Assembly: GCA_027062325.1 (NCBI GenBank)
Contig: JAMOTN010000042.1
Span: forward strand, 1 to 34,793
DNA length: 34,793 nt
Source: a bacterium
GTDB lineage: Bacteria > JAMOTN01
Direction: 5' to 3'
Numbering within the stretch: position 1 is the stretch's first letter; the number at the start of each line of letters is the position of its first letter. The translations under genes and the position numbers were made by a program. The notes under the pieces were generated by a model. The model was not told the DNA's origin. It worked only from the letters and a program-made list of their open reading frames with translations, and did not search any database. Positions 12,958 through 20,299 of the stretch are shown here, one piece after another.

Positions 12958-15126
12958 GTGCCTGAGGTAGAGGGCGTAGTTGAAACTGAAGAGAAGGAAA
13001 AGGAAGGTTTTGATTTTAATAAATTACTTGTTACCTTTCTACAAAAGGTCAAAAATACTCCTATGCAATTTTTGGTCTCCATTGGCTTTGTAATTTTGGT
13101 TGTCATGATAGTTGTTCCCTTGCCTGGATTTATGTTAGATATTTTGCTTGCGGTTAACATATCCTTCTCTGTTATGGTATTCATGACCACTATTTACATA
13201 AAGAAACCAACAGAATTTTCGATTTTTCCGTCAATGCTTTTGATAACGACCCTCTTTAGACTAGCTTTGAATGTTTCATCAACTCGTCTAATTCTATCTT
13301 TAGGGAAGGCTTTTAACTCACAAATTATAAAAGCATTTGGAAGCTTTGTTGTTAGAGGAGATTATGTAGTTGGATTTATCATATTCCTCGTCTTGATAAT
13401 TATTCAGCTGGTAGTTATAACTCGTGGTGCTACGAGAATTTCAGAAGTTGCGGCTCGTTTTGCATTGGATAAAATGCCTGTTGCAAATCTTGCAATCGAT
13501 AGTCAACTTCAGCAGGGACTTATTACTGAAGAACAGGCACGGGCAATGAGAAAAGAGTTAGAAAAGGAAATGGAGTTTTACGGAGCGATGGATGGAGCTT
13601 CGCGATTTGTCCAGGGAGATGCAATTGCAGGATTAATCATAACCATGATTGATATAATTGGTGGATTTATAATCGGCGTTGCTTTTAAAAAATACACCTT
13701 CGCAGAATCAGCTAAGACTTACATGCTTTTGACGGTTGGAGATGGATTAGTATCTCAGGTTCCAGCACTACTTATATCGATTGCTGCGGGTATAATTATC
13801 TCTCGAGGAAGGGCTGAGGAAAAGGCTCTTTCGCAGGAAGTTTTGGAAAATATTGCTTATGATGAGAAGGTCTTGTTTATCGCTTCAGGTTTTGCGGCTT
13901 CGTTTGCTTTAATTCCAGATTTTCCTAAAATACCATTCCTTTTGGTAGCTGGAATTTTAGCATTTGGAGCATGGCAGATGAGAAAGGCAAGGCTTGAGAG
14001 AGAAAAAGCGGAAGAATTGATGGCGAAACAACTTGAAGAGAAGAAAAGGAAGGAAGAACAGGCTAAAAAGGTAAAGATTGCTCCAACTACACCTAAAGAA
14101 GTTGTCAGCTTGGATTTAGTAGAGATAGATATAGGTTACAACTTGATTCCACTAGTGGCTAGGGAGCATGGTGGAGATCTGCCAGAGAGAATAAAGCTTT
14201 TGAGGAGGCAGTTAGCTGAAGAACTAGGATTTGTTATACCCCCTGTTCGTATAAGGGATAATCTCAATCTTCATCCAAACAAGTATGTGATAAAGATAAA
14301 GGGAGTAAAGGTTGTAGAAGGTTTGATTTTTCCGGATAGAATGCTTGCAATTCCTCAGATGCCAGTTGCAGAGATTGAGGGCATAGAAGATGAAGATCCA
14401 GTCAATGGAATAAAGGTTTACTGGATATCTCCGGAAGATGTAGATAAAGCAGAAGAGGCAGGGTATTTGGTTGTGGATCCAACAACTGTGTTTATAACGA
14501 GGTTAAGTGAGGTTTTGAGGAGAAAGGCTTATAAATTGCTGACACTTGAAGATGTTAAAGAGATTGTGGAGGCAGTGCGCGAAAGGTATCCAACTTTGGT
14601 TGGAGAAGTTGAGGCTGAGATTCCTTTAAAAGTTTTACATAAAGTTTTGGTTTACCTTTTGATGGAGCGTGTTTCTATAAAAAATGCTGCGTTAATATTT
14701 GAGGCGATACTAGATACTGTGGAAAAGGGAGATTTTGCCAAAATTCCAGAGGTTCTTGTAGAGTTTATAAGAATTTATCTTGGTCCTCAGATTGTTGATT
14801 CACTTGCCATAAACGGCGTTTTGTACTATACCCAATTGTCAATGCAGACTTACGACGAGCTGGAAAAGTACAAGACGCAAAATCAGTATGGATTGTTAGA
14901 ATATCAATTGCCGCCAGATATTGCTGAAAAGTTCTTGTCAAAGTTCAGCTTAAAGTACACGGATATGGTTTCAAAGTATGGAGTGTTTGTTTTGATAACG
15001 CGTGACTTTATGGTGAGACGTGCCATAAGAATGATGGTGGAGAATTACTATCCGGATGCGAATATCTTGTCTATACAGGAAATTGAGCAGGCTCACGTTG
15101 AGCTACAATTGGTGGATGAAATATAG
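12958..15126 (+). CDS. flhA: Flagellar export gate and cargo-docking protein FlhA
   Basis: Largest export-gate subunit (722 residues); its membrane half conducts protons and its cytoplasmic nonamer ring docks chaperone-cargo complexes. After a Glu-rich leader, about eight membrane segments follow, with signature stretches EFSIFPSMLLITTLFRLALN, VVITRGATRISEVAARFALD (then KMP), IDSQLQQGLITEEQARAMRK and the DGASRFVQGDAIAGLII region. The cytoplasmic domain begins after a Lys/Glu linker near residue 370 and includes ELGFVIPPVRIRDNLNLHPN. GTG 12958 is five bases after GGAGGGG (12946-12952). It is 37 bases downstream of flhB and 29 bases upstream of flhG. Nothing appears missing. Confidence 0.97.
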   Translation: MPEVEGVVETEEKEKEGFDFNKLLVTFLQKVKNTPMQFLVSIGFVILVVMIVVPLPGFMLDILLAVNISFSVMVFMTTIYIKKPTEFSIFPSMLLITTLFRLALNVSSTRLILSLGKAFNSQIIKAFGSFVVRGDYVVGFIIFLVLIIIQLVVITRGATRISEVAARFALDKMPVANLAIDSQLQQGLITEEQARAMRKELEKEMEFYGAMDGASRFVQGDAIAGLIITMIDIIGGFIIGVAFKKYTFAESAKTYMLLTVGDGLVSQVPALLISIAAGIIISRGRAEEKALSQEVLENIAYDEKVLFIASGFAASFALIPDFPKIPFLLVAGILAFGAWQMRKARLEREKAEELMAKQLEEKKRKEEQAKKVKIAPTTPKEVVSLDLVEIDIGYNLIPLVAREHGGDLPERIKLLRRQLAEELGFVIPPVRIRDNLNLHPNKYVIKIKGVKVVEGLIFPDRMLAIPQMPVAEIEGIEDEDPVNGIKVYWISPEDVDKAEEAGYLVVDPTTVFITRLSEVLRRKAYKLLTLEDVKEIVEAVRERYPTLVGEVEAEIPLKVLHKVLVYLLMERVSIKNAALIFEAILDTVEKGDFAKIPEVLVEFIRIYLGPQIVDSLAINGVLYYTQLSMQTYDELEKYKTQNQYGLLEYQLPPDIAEKFLSKFSLKYTDMVSKYGVFVLITRDFMVRRAIRMMVENYYPDANILSIQEIEQAHVELQLVDEI

Positions 15127-15155
15127 AAAATTAAAGGTGGAATGGGGGGAGCTTG

Positions 15156-15923
15156 ATGTTAATTGCTGTTACTAGTGGCAAAGGAGGCGTTGGAAAGACT
15201 CATTTTTCTGTGAATATGTCGCTACTTTTATCAAAGCGCTTTGAAACGGTGTTGGTTGATGCAGATACGGGGCTTGGAAACGTTGATTTGGTTTTAGGAA
15301 AGAAATTTGAAGTGAATTTGATAGATGTATTTGTTTCGGATTTGCCCTTGAAAAAGTTGTTGCCCCAATATGAAGATCTGTGGGTAGTGCCTGCTCCTTC
15401 TGGCGTAGTTGAATTAGCAGATTTAAGTAATAGGGAAAAGAGAGTTTTAGAAACATTTTTAAATGGCCTTGATAGTGAGTTTGATGTAGTTGTTTTGGAT
15501 ACGGCAGCTGGTATTCACAGTGCAGTTCGTTTTTTCTTGGAAAAAGCGGATAAAATAGTGCTGGTAGTTGTTCCTGATCCTGCTAGTCTTAATGATGCGA
15601 TGGGGCTTATAATGAGTAGTAGTGCATCGGAATTTTATCTTGTAGTTAACAGGTGTTTATCTCACAAAGAGGCGAAGATGGTTCATAATTTGCTCATTGA
15701 TTGGGTCAAATATACGGATAAGGTGGTGCACTTCTTAGGATGGTTACCTGAGGATCCAAAGCTTAGAGAGGCTGTTTTTTCAAGAAAGCCGGTGGTGGAG
15801 TATGCACCTGATAGTAGATTTTCCTCGTTGCTTTCAAATATAGTTTCTAAATTGGTTAATCTTAAGGGGGATGGGGATGAAAGAGGTGTTGAGAAATTAT
15901 CGGATGTCCTTTATAAAGGCTAG
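15156..15923 (+). CDS. flhG: FlhG (MinD-like ATPase controlling flagellar number)
   Basis: P-loop ATPase of the MinD/ParA family (255 residues) that works with FlhF to set flagellar number and position. Visible motifs: deviant Walker A GKGGVGKT at residues 9-16 including the signature Lys, VDADTGLGNVDLVLG (switch I region), VVVLDTAAG (Walker B/switch II) and PDPASLNDAMGL. Unlike many FlhG proteins there is no N-terminal extension: the Walker strand starts at residue 2, so the DQA-type helix that stimulates FlhF GTPase in other bacteria is absent. ATG 15156 follows GGGGGGAG by four bases; the TTG one codon upstream is too close. Its last 47 bases overlap flhF. Gene order flhG-flhF is the reverse of the common arrangement. 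Confidence 0.9.
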   Translation: MLIAVTSGKGGVGKTHFSVNMSLLLSKRFETVLVDADTGLGNVDLVLGKKFEVNLIDVFVSDLPLKKLLPQYEDLWVVPAPSGVVELADLSNREKRVLETFLNGLDSEFDVVVLDTAAGIHSAVRFFLEKADKIVLVVVPDPASLNDAMGLIMSSSASEFYLVVNRCLSHKEAKMVHNLLIDWVKYTDKVVHFLGWLPEDPKLREAVFSRKPVVEYAPDSRFSSLLSNIVSKLVNLKGDGDERGVEKLSDVLYKG

Positions 15924-17487
15924 ATCAAGGGAAGAGTTAGAGAAAAAGATCACAGACGAGATAGCTAAAACTGGAGATAGAATTGTTGATAAGGTTGTTA
16001 TAAAGCCAAGTTTAATGAAGAGAATAATTGCTTTCATAAAGGAAAAATTAACAGATGAAGTAGAGGATGATCTTTGGTGCGCACGTGTTACTTTTGAAAA
16101 GAGCAAGAGTAATGAGCAGGAGTTTGAGGAGTTGTCTTCTGAAATAAGAAAAAGATTGAGTAGAAAGTATGGAAAACTTGAGGATATCTTGGTAGATGTT
16201 AAATCCGGTTTGGGAAGATTGAATAAAAATAAAGATAGAGGTATTGCTGATTCAAATGTTTCTCAGTTTAGTAATCGAATGGGGAAGAATGACTTGGAAG
16301 ATGTAGGTAAAGTTTTATCCCCTGAAGTTCTTAAGGTTATTAAAGACGTTTTTGAAAATAGAGGTAAAAATGTTCGCAAAAGAAAAAGTCATATAGAACT
16401 TGGGGCAGAAAATGGTGTTTTGAATTCTCTAAGAACTCTTGAAGGTGCTTTGGTAAGTAATAAGAGTAGTTCAAGCAACAAGGTTGTTAATTCTACTTCT
16501 CCAAATAAAGTTGTTGGGAAAAGTGAAAAAAGTGTGGATGTGAAGAGAGACTCTGATGAAAGCTCTTTGCTGAATGATAGGAATATTAATGCGAGTACTT
16601 TACAAGCTGATGTTAAAAAGCATGATAGTAGAGAACTTACAAAAGCTATAAGCTTAACTGGAGAATTGGAAAAGATAGTTCAGAATCTTGCTGACGTTGT
16701 GAATAGTGTGGAAGTTATCTCAAAATCGAGTGTGTTGGATAAGGATCTGAACTTGACTGTGCTTGAAAAGGAGGTTATCAGAAAAGGATTAGGAAGATAT
16801 GGCTTGAGCGAGGATGAGAAAGGAATAGAATTGTTGCTTTCGCGTGTTGTTAGAAAGCGGCTTATAACTTATCCACCTGTGGCTATGATGTTTGTTGGCT
16901 CAACGGGTGTAGGAAAGACAACAACTATTCAAAAGATTACTTTGAAGTTAAGAGAGATGGATATTGCAGCTTCAAAATTGGTTATTGTAACTTTGGATAC
17001 TTTTAAAATAGGTGCAAATAGGCAGATGGAGGCATTTGGCAAAGCTACAGTTATTGCTGTTAAGCAGTTTGTTGACTTTACGAGTTTTGTAGAGTGGTTC
17101 AGCGATTGGAAAGAACGAGATGGTGGTTGGGTGCTTGTTGATACACCTGGGGTGAATTCATTAGCGGAGTCAGATTGGGGATACATAAATGCTGCTGTTG
17201 AGAGAGATTTGGAGGTTATACTGTGCTTGGCGGCTACCGATAAGTTCTATGTTAATAGAAGTATCATTGACAAAGCAATGGAGAAGTTATCAGGGAAGAT
17301 CGGAGGAGTTATCATTACCAAACTGGATGAGGTTGAAAATTTACTTCAGGTGTTACCGATACTTGTTGAGGTTGATGAAAAGTTGTCAGGAGCTGGAATT
17401 TACATGTTTACAACGGGGCAGTCTTTGCAAGGGGGGATTCTTGTTCCGGACGTAGTTAAACTGAAAAGTTATAAAAAGTTGATTTGA
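15877..17487 (+). CDS. flhF: FlhF, SRP-type GTPase for flagellar placement
   Basis: Third member of the SRP GTPase family (with Ffh and FtsY), marking the pole or site where flagella assemble. Of 536 residues, the first ~250 form a charged, Ser/Lys/Asp-rich, low-conservation region (the B domain). An N-domain helical bundle follows, then the G domain: GSTGVGKTT at 341-349 (G1), VTLDTFKIGANRQMEAFG (the insertion-box DTYRIGA motif), VLVDTPGVN with Asp422 (G3), ITKLDE with T481-KLD (G4), and TGQSLQGGILVPD. The G3 motif is unusual: SRP GTPases have DTAGR, here DTPGV, so the conserved Arg is lost. ATG 15877 is six bases after AAGGGGG; ATG 15871 directly abuts it. The gene overlaps flhG by 47 bases. 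Confidence 0.9.
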   Translation: MKEVLRNYRMSFIKARSREELEKKITDEIAKTGDRIVDKVVIKPSLMKRIIAFIKEKLTDEVEDDLWCARVTFEKSKSNEQEFEELSSEIRKRLSRKYGKLEDILVDVKSGLGRLNKNKDRGIADSNVSQFSNRMGKNDLEDVGKVLSPEVLKVIKDVFENRGKNVRKRKSHIELGAENGVLNSLRTLEGALVSNKSSSSNKVVNSTSPNKVVGKSEKSVDVKRDSDESSLLNDRNINASTLQADVKKHDSRELTKAISLTGELEKIVQNLADVVNSVEVISKSSVLDKDLNLTVLEKEVIRKGLGRYGLSEDEKGIELLLSRVVRKRLITYPPVAMMFVGSTGVGKTTTIQKITLKLREMDIAASKLVIVTLDTFKIGANRQMEAFGKATVIAVKQFVDFTSFVEWFSDWKERDGGWVLVDTPGVNSLAESDWGYINAAVERDLEVILCLAATDKFYVNRSIIDKAMEKLSGKIGGVIITKLDEVENLLQVLPILVEVDEKLSGAGIYMFTTGQSLQGGILVPDVVKLKSYKKLI

Positions 17488-17507
17488 ATTAATCTAGATT
17501 GAATTAA
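17484..17507. repeat. Pair of 9-bp direct repeats around TCTAGA after flhF
   Basis: TTGAATTAA occurs at 17484-17492 and again at 17499-17507, separated by the palindrome TCTAGA. The first copy includes the flhF stop codon. The arrangement could be a protein-binding site or a duplication scar; the sequence is AT-rich and short, so chance is possible. Confidence 0.35.
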
Positions 17508-17533
17508 GAAGTTGTTGGGAGGATGAGGAGAAG

Positions 17534-18307
17534 TTGTTTAGAAATGCGAATGTAAAAACAATTCTGTTAATAGTTTTGATAATGTTGGTTTTTTCATGTT
17601 ATGCGCTTCCTGTGTTGCATGTGAAGATACTTGGAAGGTTTGGCAAAGCAGATATTGTAGAGATTGATGGTTGCTATAGCGTAGGTGTTGATTTGGAGCT
17701 TCAAATTAAAGGGTTTTACAACTCTGCCTTTCTAAACTTTAAGGTGTTTAGAGTTCCATTTGAAAAGGATATTGTGTTGCAGCCGGGAAGGTATATTGTT
17801 TCTGTAGTGAGGAGTAATACTGGGGATTTAATAGCTGAAAAGGTCGTGGAGGTTCCGGCAACTGTTGAATTTGTTGTACCCATTAATGATAAAAAAAAGT
17901 CCTCACTTGCTCCTTTGATTTTGAAAAATTGCAAATATGCGTGGGTTGTAAGTTCGAGAGAAGTAAAGTTTGTTAGAAATAAGGTTTTTTTAGTTCCATT
18001 TGAAAGATATGTTATATATAGTCCCTCTTACCACCCTAAAGTTATTTGGATGCCTGCGGAGACCATGGAAGTTGGGCTGGTAAGAGTTGATATGCCTGTG
18101 AAGTTGACTTTGAGAAATCTTTCAGATAGGGTTATTGATATTTCTGTTGCTTCTAAGCTTATCAGATTAAAGCCTAAAGAGATGAACGATGTTGATGTTA
18201 ATTTTGGGGATAACGTAATTTTGGTAATTGATGCTGATAGTAAGAGGGTTTTGAAGGTAGATAGGGTGTTCATAGATACACCATCATTTTGGTATGATTA
18301 CTATTGA
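17534..18307 (+). CDS. Exported protein of unknown function, possible lipoprotein
   Basis: A 257-residue protein that I do not recognise. It begins with a short positive segment and a hydrophobic stretch (ILLIVLIMLVFSCYAL), a Sec-type signal. VFSC could be a lipobox, but Phe at the -2 position is unusual, so plain signal-peptidase processing is equally possible. The rest is rich in short beta-strand-like stretches with alternating hydrophobics (DIVEIDGCYSVGVDLELQI, GRYIVSVVRSNTGDLIAEKV), suggesting beta-sandwich domains, and it ends in DTPSFWYDYY. The start is TTG 17534, after GGATGAGGAG. It sits between flhF and the purine nucleoside phosphorylase gene, 46 and 42 bases away, and is probably co-transcribed. 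An envelope role is inference. Confidence 0.7.
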   Translation: MFRNANVKTILLIVLIMLVFSCYALPVLHVKILGRFGKADIVEIDGCYSVGVDLELQIKGFYNSAFLNFKVFRVPFEKDIVLQPGRYIVSVVRSNTGDLIAEKVVEVPATVEFVVPINDKKKSSLAPLILKNCKYAWVVSSREVKFVRNKVFLVPFERYVIYSPSYHPKVIWMPAETMEVGLVRVDMPVKLTLRNLSDRVIDISVASKLIRLKPKEMNDVDVNFGDNVILVIDADSKRVLKVDRVFIDTPSFWYDYY

Positions 18308-18349
18308 TTTTGGATTTTATGTAGAAACGAGATTGGGAGGTGTAGTTTG

Positions 18350-19183
18350 ATGAGTGAAATAAGCAAGTTAAGAGCGATGGTAAATGAGACTGCTTCTTAT
18401 TTGAAAGAAAAAGTAGGAGACGGTTGGCAAGTTGGAATAATACTCGGGTCTGGTTTGGGTGGCTTGGTTGACTATATTGATGATAAGAAAGAAGTTCCTT
18501 ACAGTGAGATACTCAACTTTCCTGTGTCCACGGTTGCAGGCCACAGAGGAGAGCTTGTGTTTGGAAAGATCGGTGAGAAAAAAGTTGTGGCTATGAGTGG
18601 ACGTTTTCACTATTATGAAGGTTGGAATATGCAAGAGGTAACGTTTCCAGTACGCGTTATGAAAGCTTTGGGGATAGAGTTGTTGGTAGTGTCAAATGCT
18701 GCAGGTGGTTTGAATAGGGAGTTTGAAGTTGGTGATTTGATGATAATAACGGATCACATAAATGCTATGGGGACGAATCCTCTAATAGGGCCAAATGATG
18801 ATGAGTTGGGGCCACGTTTTCCCGATATGACCAATTTGTACTCAAAGCGTTTGGTAGCTCTTGCTCAAGAGATAGCCCTTGAAGTTGGAGTTAAGACGAG
18901 GAAGGGAGTCTATGTTGCAGTGACCGGCCCTACTTATGAAACGCCTGCTGAGTGCCGCATGTTTAGAATTTTAGGAGGAGATGCGATTGGAATGTCCACT
19001 GTTCCTGAGGTGATTGTTGCGCGTCATTCGGGTATAAAGGAGATATTTGGAATTTCTGTTATAACTGATATGGCTACAGGGGAAGGGCATCCGGAAGTTA
19101 GCCACGAAGAGGTTTTGAAGGTTGCTCGCTCTGTTGAGCCAAAATTTGTTGAGTTGATAAAGAGACTTATTGAAAGAGCGTAA
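18350..19183 (+). CDS. punA: Purine nucleoside phosphorylase, trimeric (PNP-II/MTAP) family
   Basis: Purine salvage enzyme that splits purine nucleosides with phosphate to base and ribose-1-phosphate. The 277-residue protein has the family landmarks: ILGSGLGGL (phosphate loop), [48 protein letters not shown] with base-contacting Glu197, and [13 protein letters not shown]. In [11 protein letters not shown] the residue at 240 is Asp. Human-type PNP has Asn here (Asn243), which selects 6-oxopurines, whereas methylthioadenosine phosphorylase has Asp (Asp220), which favours adenine. The enzyme may therefore accept adenosine or MTA; that is inference. ATG 18350 follows GGGAGGTG by seven bases. prfA starts eight bases after its stop. 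Confidence 0.88.
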   Translation: MSEISKLRAMVNETASYLKEKVGDGWQVGIILGSGLGGLVDYIDDKKEVPYSEILNFPVSTVAGHRGELVFGKIGEKKVVAMSGRFHYYEGWNMQEVTFPVRVMKALGIELLVVSNAAGGLNREFEVGDLMIITDHINAMGTNPLIGPNDDELGPRFPDMTNLYSKRLVALAQEIALEVGVKTRKGVYVAVTGPTYETPAECRMFRILGGDAIGMSTVPEVIVARHSGIKEIFGISVITDMATGEGHPEVSHEEVLKVARSVEPKFVELIKRLIERA

Positions 19184-19191
19184 GGGGTGAT

Positions 19192-20265
19192 ATGGTGGAG
19201 TTTGCAAAATTTTTATCAAAGCTTGATGAAGCTGAAAAACGTTTTGATGAAATAGAAAAAGAGCTTGCTTCAATAACTGATACGGAGCGTATAATAGAGC
19301 TTTCACAAAAAAGGGCTGAACTTGAAGAGGTAGTTATGGCTTATCGAGAGTGGAAAAAGAAAAAGGCAGATTACGAGGAGATGAAAGAGCTTCTAGACGC
19401 GGGTGGTGATCCTGAGCTTGAAGATATAGCTAAAGAGGAGTTACCACAGCTTGAAAGGGAGCTTGAAGAACTTGAACAGCGTCTAAAAATCTTACTACTT
19501 CCTAAAGATCCAAATGATGATAAAAACGTAATAATGGAGATAAGAGCAGGGGCTGGCGGAGAAGAGGCTGCTCTCTTTGCTGCGGATCTTTTCAGAATGT
19601 ATTCACGATATGCGGAGAGAAAAGGATGGAACGTGCGTGTAGCTGATGCGAGTGAGACTGACATTGGTGGTTATAAGGAGATAGTTTTCATAATTGAGGG
19701 AAAGGGAGCTTACAGTCGCTTGAAGTTTGAAGGAGGAGTTCACAGGGTTCAAAGAATTCCCGTTACCGAGTCTGGTGGAAGAATACACACCTCTACAGCT
19801 ACAGTTGCTGTGCTCCCTGAGGTTGAAGAGGTTGAAGTGAAAATTGATCCAAAGGATTTGAAGATCGATACTTATAGAGCAAGTGGCCACGGTGGCCAAC
19901 ACGTGAATAAGGTTGAGACTGCTGTGAGAATTACCCACATTCCCACAGGGATTGTAGTGACTTGTCAGGATGAAAGAAGTCAGCATCAAAATAGAGCGCG
20001 TGCGATGAAGATACTTGCAAGTAAGCTATATGAGCTTGAAATGCGAAAGCAGCAAGCAGAGGTAAGTCAAAAGAGAAAACTTCAAGTTGGTACTGGTGAT
20101 AGAAGTGAGAAGATAAGAACATATAACTTTCCGCAACGTCGTGTTACTGATCACAGAATAGGACTCACACTTTACAAACTTGAAGCAGTTTTGGATGGAG
20201 ATTTAGATGAGATAATTGATGCTCTTGTTGCCTTTGATCAGGCAGAAAGATTGAAGGAGTTGTAA
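19192..20265 (+). CDS. prfA: Peptide chain release factor 1
   Basis: Terminates translation at UAA and UAG. Full length at 357 residues. It carries the RF1 codon-recognition tripeptide P190-V-T192 in [13 protein letters not shown], which separates RF1 from RF2 (SPF), and the peptidyl-hydrolysis motif G234-G-Q236 in [16 protein letters not shown]. The N-terminal part is a long coiled helical domain, and [20 protein letters not shown] opens the core. ATG 19192 is preceded by AAGGGGTGAT, five bases or so away. In many bacteria the methyltransferase gene prmC follows prfA; here a parvulin gene follows and prmC is not in the window. Confidence 0.97.
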   Translation: MVEFAKFLSKLDEAEKRFDEIEKELASITDTERIIELSQKRAELEEVVMAYREWKKKKADYEEMKELLDAGGDPELEDIAKEELPQLERELEELEQRLKILLLPKDPNDDKNVIMEIRAGAGGEEAALFAADLFRMYSRYAERKGWNVRVADASETDIGGYKEIVFIIEGKGAYSRLKFEGGVHRVQRIPVTESGGRIHTSTATVAVLPEVEEVEVKIDPKDLKIDTYRASGHGGQHVNKVETAVRITHIPTGIVVTCQDERSQHQNRARAMKILASKLYELEMRKQQAEVSQKRKLQVGTGDRSEKIRTYNFPQRRVTDHRIGLTLYKLEAVLDGDLDEIIDALVAFDQAERLKEL

Positions 20266-20299
20266 ATCCATTCACAAATTTACAAAAGGGGTGATTGGT

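Noticed and set aside
19880-19900. GC-rich inverted repeat (TGGCCA copies) in prfA
   Set aside because: It encodes the invariant GHGGQ motif of release factors; codon content explains it.
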